Source: Planococcus sp. ISL-109
GTDB taxonomy: Bacteria; Bacillota; Bacilli; Bacillales_A; Planococcaceae
DNA: 64,000 bases
Assembly (NCBI RefSeq): GCF_018613655.1
Contig: NZ_JAGGPW010000004.1
Location: forward strand, 53,586-117,585
Direction: 5' to 3'
Part shown: positions 16,486 through 25,581 of the stretch, piece after piece
How positions within the stretch are numbered: the first letter of the stretch is position 1
How the letters are laid out: each line of letters begins with the position of its first letter
Made by a program: the position numbers and the translations under genes
Notes under the pieces: generated by a model
What the model was told of the DNA's origin: nothing
Databases searched by the model: none
The model's input: only the letters and a program-made list of their open reading frames with translations

Positions 16486-17691
16486 ATGAACATTCGACAA
16501 GATACAGAAGCATCGGTTGTGCAATTTCCGGTTCCGGCAAAAGAAACAGAAGGCAGGATTTTTCTTTCGGCCCCGCATATGACAGGGAACGAGCAGAAGT
16601 ATATCGCCCAAGCGTTCGAATCAAACTGGATTGCGCCGATGGGAGAGAACATCAATCAGTTCGAGGCGGAAATAGCTGCGTATGCAACAACGGGTGCGGC
16701 GGCAGCGCTATCATCAGGCACTGCCGCAATCCACTTGGCTTTGCAATTGCTTGGTGTCGGAAAAGGGGACCGTGTGTTCTGTTCAAGTTTAACGTTTGTG
16801 GCGAGCGCGAATCCAATCATCTATGCTGGTGCCGAACCGGTGTTTATCGATTCGGAAGAAGAGACATGGAATATGTCTCCGTGGGCTTTGCAAAAAGCAT
16901 TTGCAGCCGCAGAGCAAGAGGGCAAACTTCCTAAGGCAGTGATCATTGTACATATTTATGGACAATGCGCGCGCATGGATGAACTGATTGCCCTTTGCAG
17001 CCATTACGGGGTGCCGATCATCGAAGATGCCGCGGAATCGCTCGGTTCCACGTACAAAGGGAGAAAAACCGGAAGCCTTGGGACATATGGGATTTTCTCG
17101 TTTAACGGCAATAAAATCATTACGACCTCCGGAGGCGGCATGCTCGTTTCGAACGACCGAAAAGCAATCGGCAAAGCGCGCTTCCTTGCTTCCCAGGCAA
17201 AAGATGATGCCCCGTACTATGAACATAGCCGTGTCGGTTATAACTACCGGATGAGCAATGTCTTAGCAGGAATCGGGCGTGCCCAATTGGAGGCCATCGA
17301 GTTGCGCGTTACCGCTCGCCGTGAAGTATACAGCCGCTATTTTGCAGCGATCGGTAATCATTCGGCAGTAAAATTCCAGCCTGAACTGGAAGGGACCCGG
17401 TCGAACCGCTGGTTGAGCGTCATGTTGCTTGACCCGGCGAAAACAGACCGCTCTCCAGATTACATTCGGGAATGGCTGGAATCGGAAAATATCGAAGCGC
17501 GCCGCGTTTGGAAACCGCTTCACCTGCAGCCGCTTTTTGCCGGATGCAAATTCTACTCTCATAACGCGCACGGCAAAACAGCCGTCAGCGAAAAGTTATT
17601 TGCACAAGGGCTGTGCTTGCCTTCGGGGTCTGATTTGGAACCGATCCAACAAGACCGCATCATTCAATTGATCGAAGAGATTCTACCTTAA
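16486..17691 (+). CDS. DegT/DnrJ/EryC1/StrS sugar aminotransferase
   Basis: A 401-residue PLP-dependent sugar aminotransferase (EpsN/PglE type). The N-terminus reads IFLSAPHMTGNEQKYIAQAF. SSGTAAIHLALQLLG is the cofactor-phosphate loop, IEDAAESLGS holds the PLP-ring Asp, and the Schiff-base Lys is in FSFNGNKIITTSGGGM. With the upstream dehydratase it would form a 4-amino-4,6-dideoxy sugar nucleotide. The ATG at 16486 lies nine bases after AGAGGAGG. It is the last gene of the exopolysaccharide operon; no glycosyltransferase follows. Confidence 0.92.
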   Translation: MNIRQDTEASVVQFPVPAKETEGRIFLSAPHMTGNEQKYIAQAFESNWIAPMGENINQFEAEIAAYATTGAAAALSSGTAAIHLALQLLGVGKGDRVFCSSLTFVASANPIIYAGAEPVFIDSEEETWNMSPWALQKAFAAAEQEGKLPKAVIIVHIYGQCARMDELIALCSHYGVPIIEDAAESLGSTYKGRKTGSLGTYGIFSFNGNKIITTSGGGMLVSNDRKAIGKARFLASQAKDDAPYYEHSRVGYNYRMSNVLAGIGRAQLEAIELRVTARREVYSRYFAAIGNHSAVKFQPELEGTRSNRWLSVMLLDPAKTDRSPDYIREWLESENIEARRVWKPLHLQPLFAGCKFYSHNAHGKTAVSEKLFAQGLCLPSGSDLEPIQQDRIIQLIEEILP

Positions 17692-17763
17692 AGCGCCCTT
17701 AGACGGACCTGCCATTTGGTGGTACGATAAGTACGGTATCAAAAGACGGTTCGCAAGGAGCAG

Positions 17764-18912
17764 ATGAGTGTGACACAAAACACGAAAAGTCAGCGAATGG
17801 TCAGACTGCTACCCGGTCTGGCCATTTGCTTATTGGTCATTTTAGCTGGAATTTACGGTGCAGCCGCCATTGGGTCGTCACTCGGCGCAATCGGGCTCTT
17901 GCCGGAAGGCGGAAAAAGCCCGGTTTCAGGGATTTTTGTCGCAATCTTGCTCGGAATTGTAATCCGCAACACCATCGGCTTGCAAGATATCTTCATAGAA
18001 GGTGTCGGATTTGCGGTGAAATATGCGCTGCGAATCGGCATCATCCTGCTCGGTTTGCGCTTGAGTTTGACGGAAGCGCTGACGCTCGGTGCTTGGGGAT
18101 TGCCGCTCATTGTCGCTTGCATCTCTGTCGGCATCGGGGTTACTTTGTTTTTTACGAAAGTTTTCGGGCAGTCCAATCGCCTCGGCGCATTGATTGCGAA
18201 CGGCACCGGGATTTGTGGTGTCACGGCTATTATGGCAACGGCACCGGTCATCCGTGCGAAGGAAAATGAAATTTCCTACGCAGTCGCCAATATCACCATT
18301 TTCGGATTGCTGGGCATGCTGTTCTACCCTTATTTGGCCCACTTCTTTTTTGCGGAAGAGCCGATCAAAGCTGGACTTTTTCTCGGAACGGCTATACACG
18401 ACACGGCACAAGTGACAGGTGCTGCATTGATGTATGAACAAATGTACGGGTCGACTTTGGCGCTCGATGTGGCGACGATTACAAAATTGACACGCAATCT
18501 TTTCATCATCGCCGTTATTCCGTTGATTGCCTATTTGTTTTTCCGCAGTGAAGGACGCGTAAGCGGAAACATGCCGAAATGGTATAAATTGTTCCCATTC
18601 TTCATTCTTGGATTTCTTCTCCTGTCATTTATACGGACGGTCGGGGATGCGACACTTGCTTCAAGCGGCCAGGCATTCAGCTTTTTCAGTGCACAAAACT
18701 GGGAAAGTTTCTATAGCTTCTGGAGTTCGTTTGGGTCGACGTATATGCTCGGGCTCGCTATGGCAGGCGTCGGCTTATCTACTAATCTGAAGATCTTCCG
18801 TGGCATGGGCTTGCGGCCTTTCTATATCGGTTTGATTGCCGCCATCTCTGTTGGAGCGGTAAGCTTACTGCTCATTTCGCTGTTTGGCGACCTGGTGCAG
18901 CTCAAACCTTAG
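17764..18912 (+). CDS. YeiH/UPF0324 family membrane protein
   Basis: A 382-residue protein with about ten membrane helices, of the YeiH family (putative sulfate exporter). Landmarks: RNTIGLQDIFIEGV, LRIGIILLGLRLSL, ANGTGICGVTAIMATAP and TAIHDTAQVTGAALMY. The HDTAQV segment is a conserved signature. The transported substrate is not settled. Start ATG 17764 four bases after AAGGAG, with GTG 17770 as alternative. It stands alone, closed by a weak terminator. Confidence 0.85.
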   Translation: MSVTQNTKSQRMVRLLPGLAICLLVILAGIYGAAAIGSSLGAIGLLPEGGKSPVSGIFVAILLGIVIRNTIGLQDIFIEGVGFAVKYALRIGIILLGLRLSLTEALTLGAWGLPLIVACISVGIGVTLFFTKVFGQSNRLGALIANGTGICGVTAIMATAPVIRAKENEISYAVANITIFGLLGMLFYPYLAHFFFAEEPIKAGLFLGTAIHDTAQVTGAALMYEQMYGSTLALDVATITKLTRNLFIIAVIPLIAYLFFRSEGRVSGNMPKWYKLFPFFILGFLLLSFIRTVGDATLASSGQAFSFFSAQNWESFYSFWSSFGSTYMLGLAMAGVGLSTNLKIFRGMGLRPFYIGLIAAISVGAVSLLLISLFGDLVQLKP

Positions 18913-18916
18913 GATT

Positions 18917-18962
18917 TTCCACCTGATGCCTTTCATCAAGAAGGGAGCGGGTGGGTTTTTTG
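18917..18962 (+). terminator. Probable terminator
   Basis: Nested stems CCACC/GGTGG and CCTT/AAGG are followed by six T. Confidence 0.6.
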
Positions 18963-19307
18963 TTCAAAAATCTGGGCATACTGATTTTAATAGTGATTTG
19001 AAAAAAATCATTATATTTCTTTAATCAAATTCTCGGAAAGGTCTCAGTCCTTTCATGGGGTTCCTGACTATAGTCATTTTCTGCATTTGCAATCCGCGGC
19101 ACAGGCCTGAATTTACTCGGCCGGATCTGAGAACGCAATGCCAATTTGAAACTATCGATATCGTATCCGCAAGCAGTCGATTAGCTGGATGCTCCGTGCT
19201 TTTAGCAACGAGGCTGAGCGTGTTCTCTGTTGTGCTGCTGGAAAATTCGTTTCCGGCAAGCGGACTAAGGGTATGGAAAACTAACAGTAGCAAAAGGAGG
19301 AGAGAGG
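18963..19307. other. Gap without recognised gene
   Basis: About 345 bp. Frames on both strands lack ribosome sites and family motifs. It presumably holds the promoter of the gene at 19308, but no clear -35/-10 pair was picked out. Confidence 0.4.
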
Positions 19308-19637
19308 ATGGACATTCAAGCAGAGCGAGATTTACTGAAGGACGATTATGGGAACTATTACGTAGTTTCATACGCCACGAAAGACTCGTTGACGGTCGTG
19401 AATGCGGCACTGTACCATGCGTTCAACCAAATGCTGACAGAGGACTTCGTCAAAGAAGTGAAGCGCAAATACCCAAAGGGCATCGCGGTCGGCGTGTATT
19501 TTGCAGACTTGGTGCATGAGCAGATTGAAAAGCTTGAAGACCCGGAATTCCCCGGCAATATTTACGATTTGAACGAAGTGAGAAAAGAATACGACATTCA
19601 CTTGAAGCCGATCTACCACGATTCACTGCATCTTTAG
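19308..19637 (+). CDS. Hypothetical 109-residue protein
   Basis: Not recognised. A soluble, acidic protein of mixed helix and strand with no membrane segment or Cys. The frame is supported by AAAAGGAGG before the ATG. Visible features are a DYGNYYVVSYATKDSLTVVN start and a repeated charged-helix pattern with Tyr-Asp near the C-terminus. It is followed 108 bp later by a lipoprotein gene but has no evident functional link. Confidence 0.7.
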   Translation: MDIQAERDLLKDDYGNYYVVSYATKDSLTVVNAALYHAFNQMLTEDFVKEVKRKYPKGIAVGVYFADLVHEQIEKLEDPEFPGNIYDLNEVRKEYDIHLKPIYHDSLHL

Positions 19638-19745
19638 TGATCTATTGAAAATAAGGAAGCTTAAGATTTTTTTGCAAACTATTTACTGAAAATTCGGTAA
19701 CTATTCATTGGTGTATACGTCAACTCTAAAAAAGGAGGACTGTCG

Positions 19746-20489
19746 ATGAAGTATTGGATAGGTGCAGGCGGGCTAGCGCTCATATTAACAGTCGCGGGCT
19801 GTGGAACTCAAGACATGGCCACGGAGCAAGAACCGGAAGAAACGGCCAGCGAAGAGGAAACGACTGAATCGGTGGAACAAACGGAAACAGAAGAAACAGA
19901 AGAAACAGAAGAAACAGAAGAAACCACGAGTGGCGACAGCCACGGCGATGAGGCGTCCACTATCGATCCGTACGATTATTTTATGGAGGACGGTTCAACG
20001 GCTCAATTTGAAGGATTCGGCAATGAGTTTGCGGAGTTCACATTAAGAACCGATTACATGGAAGCGAATCACGTAGCGACATACGAAAATAATGGTGGAA
20101 CCGTCGTGCTTAAGGTATTCCGGTTGAATGACGACAGCATCGAACTGGTTAAGCAAGAAGGTGAGTTTTACGATGAATTCAATGCGAGCTTCGAGGAACT
20201 GGAAGCGCTGGAAGTGATATCAACGTATCTTGAATTTCCGATCGAAGAAGGTCAAGCGATCGGCGATGCAACCGTTGTTGAAACAGGAGCGAGTTTAGAG
20301 ACGCCATACCGTGATTTTGATGATGTCTTCGTATTGGAACAAGAAGAGGAAGGTTCAATCAACCGTAATTATTTCGTGGAAGGATTCGGTGAAGTGAAGC
20401 GCGAATTCCGTGCAAATGCCGATGATCCGGAAGAGTTTTGGATCACCTCGACTTTAGCGTCCATTGAGCTTGGCGAAAAAACGAAATAA
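19746..20489 (+). CDS. Lipoprotein with Glu-Thr repeat linker
   Basis: A 247-residue secreted lipoprotein. The signal peptide has lipobox LTVAGC (Cys 19). Next is an acidic linker of about 50 residues built from Glu-Glu-Thr units, with a near-perfect 12-bp DNA repeat around 19880-19925. A folded domain of about 160 residues (AEFTLRTDYMEANHVATYEN onward) follows. The linker probably spans the cell wall. The domain family is not recognised with confidence. The ATG follows AAAGGAGG. Confidence 0.75.
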   Translation: MKYWIGAGGLALILTVAGCGTQDMATEQEPEETASEEETTESVEQTETEETEETEETEETTSGDSHGDEASTIDPYDYFMEDGSTAQFEGFGNEFAEFTLRTDYMEANHVATYENNGGTVVLKVFRLNDDSIELVKQEGEFYDEFNASFEELEALEVISTYLEFPIEEGQAIGDATVVETGASLETPYRDFDDVFVLEQEEEGSINRNYFVEGFGEVKREFRANADDPEEFWITSTLASIELGEKTK

Positions 20490-20493
20490 AGGG

Positions 20494-20572
20494 AACTTCA
20501 ATCAGTTGGGATTTTCGCCATGCCCATTGATTGTCAGTTGATGCAATCGGACGTTAAAGCGGGATGAAATAA
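20494..20572. repeat. Dispersed repeat, copy 1 (AACTTCAATCAGT type)
   Basis: It shares AACTTCAATCAGT, a small hairpin, ATTGATTGT-AGTTGAT-CAATCGGAC and a GTTAAAG-GGGAT end with the longer copy at 25418-25540. It is non-coding, between a lipoprotein gene and its terminator. Confidence 0.6.
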
Positions 20573-20582
20573 TGAAGAACCG

Positions 20583-20612
20583 AAAAGCCCGCTGAAAAAG
20601 CGGGCTTTTCGG
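20583..20612 (+). terminator. Terminator
   Basis: An AAAAGCCCGC / GCGGGCTTTT stem lies just upstream of the hydroxyacyl-CoA dehydrogenase gene. Confidence 0.75.
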
Positions 20613-20658
20613 CGGGGTAATTGAAAATCAACTCAATACATATAAGGAGAGGGTTAGG

Positions 20659-21594
20659 ATGAACAAGCTAGCAATTATCGGAGCAGGAACGATGGGGCAT
20701 TCGATTGCACTGTCAGCTGCATGGCACGGCCAGACGGCGGAGGTTTTCGGTGTCGATGCACACGATGTGGAACGCGCACAAAAAGGCTTTGAGTCAAAGT
20801 TGCAACTCATGGCAGTCAACGAGCTTATCGGGAAAAAAGAAGTACAGGAAATCAAAAGCCGCGTCACATTCCATACCTCTATGGAGGAAACGGTGAAAGG
20901 TGCGGATTTCATCATCGAGGCCGTGCCGGAGAATATGGAATTGAAGCATAAAGTCTATCGCCAGCTAGAGAACCTGATTCGGGCGGATATCGTGATTGCG
21001 AGCAATAGCTCCGGTTTGATGCCGACTGCATTAGCGGAGCAGATGGATCATCCCGAACGGTTCGTCCTGACGCATTTCTGGAACCCGGCTCATTTGATAC
21101 CGCTCGTGGAAATTGTCGCTGGCGAACGGACGAGCGAAAAAACACTGAGGCAAACGAGAAAAGTGATCGAGCAGATGAACAAGAAACCGGTGTTGTTGAA
21201 AAAGGAATTGCCGGGCTTTATCGGCAATCGTCTTCAATTCGCTTTGTTCCGTGAAGCGCAAGCGCTGCTCGATGCCGGAGTGGCTTCAAAGGAGGATATC
21301 GATGCCGCGGTTACCTATAGCATCGGCAGGCGCCTTCCGGTGACCGGTCCGCTTCAAACAGCTGATCTTGGCGGCTTGGATATTTTCTACGCCATTTCCG
21401 ATTACTTGTTCGAAGATCTGTCGACCGATCAAAAACCGGGTCGGACTTTGCGTGAACTTGTGGAAGAAAACCACTTGGGCGAAAAGAGCGGGCGCGGCTT
21501 TTACGACTGGCCAGCAGAAAAATCAAAAGCAGTTCAAGACAAGCGAGAAGAAGCACTAATCCACTTTTTGAAACAGGATATGGAAGCAGAATAA
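20659..21594 (+). CDS. 3-hydroxyacyl-CoA dehydrogenase
   Basis: A 311-residue NAD-dependent enzyme oxidising (S)-3-hydroxyacyl-CoA (for example 3-hydroxybutyryl-CoA). The Rossmann loop is IIGAGTMGHSIA at the N-terminus. Catalytic Ser-Asn-Ser lies in ASNSSGLMPTALA, and the His-Glu dyad around FVLTHFWNPAHLIPLVEIV. The C-terminal helical dimer domain has LPGFIGNRLQFALFREA and GRGFYDW. The ATG follows AAGGAGAGG. It is monocistronic. The exact chain-length preference cannot be told. Confidence 0.9.
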   Translation: MNKLAIIGAGTMGHSIALSAAWHGQTAEVFGVDAHDVERAQKGFESKLQLMAVNELIGKKEVQEIKSRVTFHTSMEETVKGADFIIEAVPENMELKHKVYRQLENLIRADIVIASNSSGLMPTALAEQMDHPERFVLTHFWNPAHLIPLVEIVAGERTSEKTLRQTRKVIEQMNKKPVLLKKELPGFIGNRLQFALFREAQALLDAGVASKEDIDAAVTYSIGRRLPVTGPLQTADLGGLDIFYAISDYLFEDLSTDQKPGRTLRELVEENHLGEKSGRGFYDWPAEKSKAVQDKREEALIHFLKQDMEAE

Positions 21595-21727
21595 GGGGGA
21601 ACAAGCATCATTTCTCTACTTCTTTATCAGTCTAAAGTCTGAAATTATTCAGAATTGAAAGAAAAGTCTTTCAATTTAATGAGGAGGCTATATAATAAAC
21701 AATTATAAACAAAAGGAGATGAGGCAA

Positions 21728-22939
21728 ATGACCGATTTGAAAAACGATTCGCTAAGCTTGCATAGAAGGCATCAAGGGAAATTGGAGATTCGTTCAAAAG
21801 TGGCTGTAAAAAACGAGATGGATTTGAGCCTCGCCTACTCTCCTGGCGTTGCGGCACCATGTCGGGAAATTCATGCCGATCCAAGCAAAGTCCATGAGTA
21901 TACGATGAAAGGCAATACAGTGGCGGTCATTACAGATGGCACAGCGGTGCTAGGCCTTGGCAATATCGGGCCGCAAGCAGCGCTGCCGGTCATGGAAGGA
22001 AAAGCATTATTGTTCAAGGAATTTGCTGGAGTCGACGCATTCCCGATATGCCTGGATACGACCGATGCTGAAGAGATCATCCGTACCGTGAAATTACTCG
22101 AACCGGGCTTTGGCGGGGTCAATTTGGAAGATATCGCTGCCCCGACTTGCTTTATCGTCGAGCAGCGTTTGAAAGAGGAAATGAACATTCCTGTCTTTCA
22201 CGATGATCAGCATGGCACGGCAATCGTGACCCTTGCAGGACTCATCAATTCATTGAAATTAGTAGAGAAGGAAATAGAAGATACCAAAGTGGTCGTCAAT
22301 GGAGCAGGTGCAGCCGGCATTGCAATCGTCAAATTGCTGGCGAAGTTCGGCTTTGGCCATATCGTCATGTGCGATACGAAAGGGGCCATTTTTAAAGGCC
22401 GCCAGAATGGCATGAACCCGTTCAAAGAAGAAGTTGCGGAAATGAGCAATTATGAGATGGAACAAGGGTTGCTTGGTGATGTGATCGTCGGTGCTGACGT
22501 CTTTATCGGTGTATCGGCAGAGGGGGCGTTGACAGAAAGCATGGTGCGTTCGATGAATGATGAACCGGTCATCTTCGCGATGGCGAACCCGAACCCGGAA
22601 ATCCTGCCGCGCGTTGCAAAATCCGCTGGTGCACGGGTCGTCGGGACCGGGCGTTCTGATTTCGCCAACCAGGTCAATAACGTCCTAGCGTTTCCGGGCT
22701 TGTTCCGCGGTGCGCTTGATGTGCAGGCGAGTGATATTAATGACGCGATGAAAATCGCCGCGGTCGAAGCGATTGCCGCCTTGATTGCCACACATGAACT
22801 GCATGAAGAATATGTGATCCCGAAACCGTTCGACCCGCGTGTCGCACTGGCAGTCGCAGAAGCTGTAGCGAAAGCCGCTGTGGAAACAGGTGTCGCCAGG
22901 GTATCGCTCAAAGAGCCTGCCCAGCAGATTGTCTTATAA
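21728..22939 (+). CDS. NAD(P)-dependent malic enzyme
   Basis: A 403-residue enzyme decarboxylating malate to pyruvate (YtsJ/MaeB-like short form). The substrate site includes AYSPGVAAPCREI, a Lys in MEGKALLFKEFAGVDAFPI, and the metal-binding HDDQHGTAIV. The NAD domain has VVNGAGAAGIAIVKLL, then IFAMANPNPEI. The start is the ATG at 21728, nine bases after AAAGGAG; the ATG at 21719 abuts the ribosome site. A terminator follows at 22943. Confidence 0.93.
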   Translation: MTDLKNDSLSLHRRHQGKLEIRSKVAVKNEMDLSLAYSPGVAAPCREIHADPSKVHEYTMKGNTVAVITDGTAVLGLGNIGPQAALPVMEGKALLFKEFAGVDAFPICLDTTDAEEIIRTVKLLEPGFGGVNLEDIAAPTCFIVEQRLKEEMNIPVFHDDQHGTAIVTLAGLINSLKLVEKEIEDTKVVVNGAGAAGIAIVKLLAKFGFGHIVMCDTKGAIFKGRQNGMNPFKEEVAEMSNYEMEQGLLGDVIVGADVFIGVSAEGALTESMVRSMNDEPVIFAMANPNPEILPRVAKSAGARVVGTGRSDFANQVNNVLAFPGLFRGALDVQASDINDAMKIAAVEAIAALIATHELHEEYVIPKPFDPRVALAVAEAVAKAAVETGVARVSLKEPAQQIVL

Positions 22940-22942
22940 TAG

Positions 22943-22985
22943 AAAAAAGCCTGAATTCCTGTCCCCCGGGAATTCAGGCTTTTTT
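22943..22985 (+). terminator. Terminator after malic enzyme
   Basis: A long perfect stem AAAAAAGCCTGAATTCC / GGAATTCAGGCTTTTTT. Confidence 0.9.
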
Positions 22986-23035
22986 GTGCTGTTATGGGTT
23001 TTTGATGAAAGTGGATATCAGCCATCCCCCAAACG

Positions 23036-23087
23036 AAAAAGGACTGCCCAGAAAGCCGTTTTTCATGAGCTTTTGGGCAGTCCTTTT
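23036..23087 (-). terminator. Terminator of metI-metC
   Basis: An AAAAAGGACTGCCCA / TGGGCAGTCCTTTT stem, oriented for the minus strand, sits 16 bp after the metC stop. Confidence 0.85.
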
Positions 23088-23102
23088 GTATATGGGGAAC
23101 CA

Positions 23103-24275
23103 TCAATAGGCGATGCTGACGCCTTTGGCCACTGCAATTTTTTCGAGTGCCTGGCTGAAGTCGGCGATCAGATCGTCCACGTGTTCAAGCCCGGCGGAAA
23201 AGCGCAACAGGCCCTCGGTGATTCCGCGTTTTTCCCGTTCAGCAGGAGGCATAGAGGAATGGGACATCGTTGCCGGATAGGACAAGATCGATTCGACCGC
23301 GCCGAGACTGACGGCGAACACCGGAATTTGCAGTTCTTTAACGAGGATGCGTGCTGCATCTTTATCCGCTAAACGGAACGACAATATACAGCCGGCATGG
23401 CTCGCTTGGCGGTTGTGGATCGGATTTCCGGGATGGAACGAAAAGCCCGGGTAGTAGACTTCATCAACTAGCGGGTGATTGTTCAAATACGCTGCAATGC
23501 TCGCAGTCGTCTCACCGGATTGTTTCATGCGGGCGCTGAGTGTTTTGATGCCTTGGATCAAAGTGAATGCATCCTGCGCACCGAGAACCGCACCGAAGGT
23601 ATTTTGGATAAACGCCAATTGCTCGCCAAGCCCGGCGTCTTTTGTGACTGCAAGTCCTGCAGTGATGTCGCTGTGGCCGGATAAGAATTTCGTTGCACTA
23701 TGCAACACTATGTCTGCACCAAGCGCCAGCGGGTTTTGGTAGAGCGGCGTCATGAATGTGTTGTCGACGAATGTCAGGGCATCGTTGGCTTTTGCCAGTT
23801 TTGCGGCCATTTCGATATCGGTGATTTTCATGACTGGGTTGGACGGCGTTTCAATATAGACGACTTTCGTGTTGGGCTGGAACGCCGATGCCACTTCGCC
23901 CAAATCAGTCATGTCGACAAAGGTGAAGTCAATTTTGAATTTTTCAAGCACCTCTGTGATGAATCGGTATGTGCCGCCGTAGACATCTTCAGAGACGAGC
24001 ACGTGATCGCCTGCTTTCAGTAACATGAATGCGGAAGAAATGGCCGCCATGCCGGAAGAAAAGGCAAGTCCGCGAGCGCCACCTTCGAGTTTCGCGATTG
24101 TTTCCTCGAGTGATGTGCGCGTCGGATTGCCGGAGCGGCTGTAATCGAACGGCCCGAACGCATCAATGCTTTCTTGATGGAACGTCGATGACAAATAAAT
24201 CGGCACATTGACTGCGCCCGTTAATGGGTCGATTCCTGCAGAATGGATCAGTTTCGTTTCAATTCGTTCACTCAT
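23103..24275 (-). CDS. metC: Cystathionine beta-lyase (MetC-like)
   Basis: A 390-residue PLP enzyme of the Cys/Met metabolism family, expected to split cystathionine to homocysteine. Features: YSRSGNPTRTSLEETIAKLEGG, the PLP-phosphate loop SSGMAAISS, Asp in FVDNTFMTP and the Schiff-base Lys in HSATKFLSGHSD. Its ATG at 24275 overlaps the stop of the upstream metI by 8 bp and has AAAGGAGG inside metI, so the pair is translationally coupled. The pair matches the B. subtilis metI-metC layout. Lyase versus synthase roles are assigned by gene order. Confidence 0.85.
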   Translation of the reverse strand: MSERIETKLIHSAGIDPLTGAVNVPIYLSSTFHQESIDAFGPFDYSRSGNPTRTSLEETIAKLEGGARGLAFSSGMAAISSAFMLLKAGDHVLVSEDVYGGTYRFITEVLEKFKIDFTFVDMTDLGEVASAFQPNTKVVYIETPSNPVMKITDIEMAAKLAKANDALTFVDNTFMTPLYQNPLALGADIVLHSATKFLSGHSDITAGLAVTKDAGLGEQLAFIQNTFGAVLGAQDAFTLIQGIKTLSARMKQSGETTASIAAYLNNHPLVDEVYYPGFSFHPGNPIHNRQASHAGCILSFRLADKDAARILVKELQIPVFAVSLGAVESILSYPATMSHSSMPPAEREKRGITEGLLRFSAGLEHVDDLIADFSQALEKIAVAKGVSIAY

Positions 24276-25392
24276 AAGAAATGACCTCCTTTTCCAGTTT
24301 GGCCAAGGCTTGGGACAAATCAGCGATTAAATCTTCTGTCTGCTCTACGCCTACGGAAAAACGGAGCAGGCGATTACATACACCGCGTGCCGTGCGCTGT
24401 GCAACCGGCATATCGGCATGGGTTTGCGTGGCTGGATAAGTGATAAAGCTTTCTACACCGCCGAGGCTCTCGGCGAACGTGATGAGTGACAGGTTTTCCA
24501 AAAATTCACCGATCCATTCTTCCTCACGCAAGCGGAACGACAGCATGCCGCCTTTACCGGGGTACAGAACTTCGGTGATGGCATCATGGGTTTGGAGATA
24601 ATCCGCGAGTTCACGGGCGTTTGATTCGTGCTGGCGCATGCGCAGCGGCAGAGTTTTTAAGCCGCGTATCAATAGCCATGAATCCAGCGGCGATAACACT
24701 GCACCCGCAGAATTATGGGCGGTGGCGAGCTTTTCGCAGAGCTCAAAGCCTTTTGCAACGACCAGTCCTGCCAGCACATCGTTATGGCCCCCGATATATT
24801 TAGTGGCACTGTGAAGGACGATATCCGCGCCTATTGTGAGCGGCTGCTGCAAATATGGCGTCAAAAAGGTATTATCCACAATCAGCAATAAATCATGGCG
24901 TTTTGCGAGTTCAGCATAAGCGATTAAATCGATTTCCTGCATCAGGGGATTGGTCGGCGTTTCGATAAAGATCGCCTTGGTGTTGGCAGTGATTTTCGCT
25001 TCAGTCGATTTTGCATCGGTAAATGCATCGTATACCGGCCGAATATTGTAACTGTCGCTGTATTGCTGCATCAGGCGGTAAGTGCCGCCATAAATATCTT
25101 CAGGCAAGAGAATTTCGTCGTTCGGACGGAATAAGGAAAGGACCAATTGGATCGCCGCCATGCCGGAACTGCAGGCAAACCCTGCATCGCCGCCTTCTAA
25201 GTTGGCGATGCCTTCTTCTAAAAGATTTCGCGTCGGGTTTTTGGTGCGGGTATAATCATAGCCAGTCGATTTGCCGAGCCCCTCGTGTTCATACGCGGTG
25301 GAGAGGTAAATGGGCGGGTTGACCGCACCCGTTTGTTTATCGCTGCGGTTGCCGAGCTGCACGAGACGTGTTTCCAAGCTATAATCTGTCAT
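24268..25392 (-). CDS. metI: Cystathionine gamma-synthase / O-acetylhomoserine thiolyase (MetI-like)
   Basis: A 374-residue PLP enzyme of the same family as its neighbour, first gene of the methionine operon. YDYTRTKNPTRNLLEEGIANLEGG, SSGMAAIQL, the Asp of IVDNTFLTPY and Lys in HSATKYIGGHND form the PLP site. In B. subtilis MetI joins O-acetylhomoserine with cysteine. The start is the ATG at 25392 with AGGATGAGG upstream; 11 extra residues in the longer frame are unlikely. It is controlled by the S-box leader at 25582-25690. Confidence 0.88.
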   Translation of the reverse strand: MTDYSLETRLVQLGNRSDKQTGAVNPPIYLSTAYEHEGLGKSTGYDYTRTKNPTRNLLEEGIANLEGGDAGFACSSGMAAIQLVLSLFRPNDEILLPEDIYGGTYRLMQQYSDSYNIRPVYDAFTDAKSTEAKITANTKAIFIETPTNPLMQEIDLIAYAELAKRHDLLLIVDNTFLTPYLQQPLTIGADIVLHSATKYIGGHNDVLAGLVVAKGFELCEKLATAHNSAGAVLSPLDSWLLIRGLKTLPLRMRQHESNARELADYLQTHDAITEVLYPGKGGMLSFRLREEEWIGEFLENLSLITFAESLGGVESFITYPATQTHADMPVAQRTARGVCNRLLRFSVGVEQTEDLIADLSQALAKLEKEVISYE

Positions 25393-25417
25393 GGTCCTCA
25401 TCCTTTCAATAAAGCGA

Positions 25418-25540
25418 AACTTCAATCAGTGGGGGTCTCATCCCCACTGATTGTTAGTTGATCCAATCGGACTTTTACGGACCGTTGATCTCCTGCTTTT
25501 GCAAGTGGGAATCTTACGGACCGTTAAAGTGGGATAAAAA
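25418..25540. repeat. Dispersed repeat, copy 2, inside the metI leader
   Basis: Related to 20494-20572. It begins AACTTCAATCAGT, folds on CAATCAGTGGGG / CCCCACTGATTG, then repeats ACGGACCGTTGA and ACGGACCGTTAA. It lies between the riboswitch terminator and the metI ribosome site, so it is transcribed in every full-length metI mRNA. Confidence 0.6.
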
Positions 25541-25569
25541 AATAGCTTTCTTCTATAATAGAAGAAAGC
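25535..25569 (-). terminator. Riboswitch-controlled terminator
   Basis: An 11-bp perfect stem (25545-25555 / 25559-25569) with a 3-nt loop is followed on the minus strand by a T-run. It is immediately downstream of the S-box aptamer. Confidence 0.9.
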
Positions 25570-25581
25570 CATTGTTTGTAT

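Noticed and set aside
15907-16611. A 234-codon minus-strand frame across the CapK-like and aminotransferase genes
   Set aside because: It spans a gene boundary of the opposite strand and has no family features.
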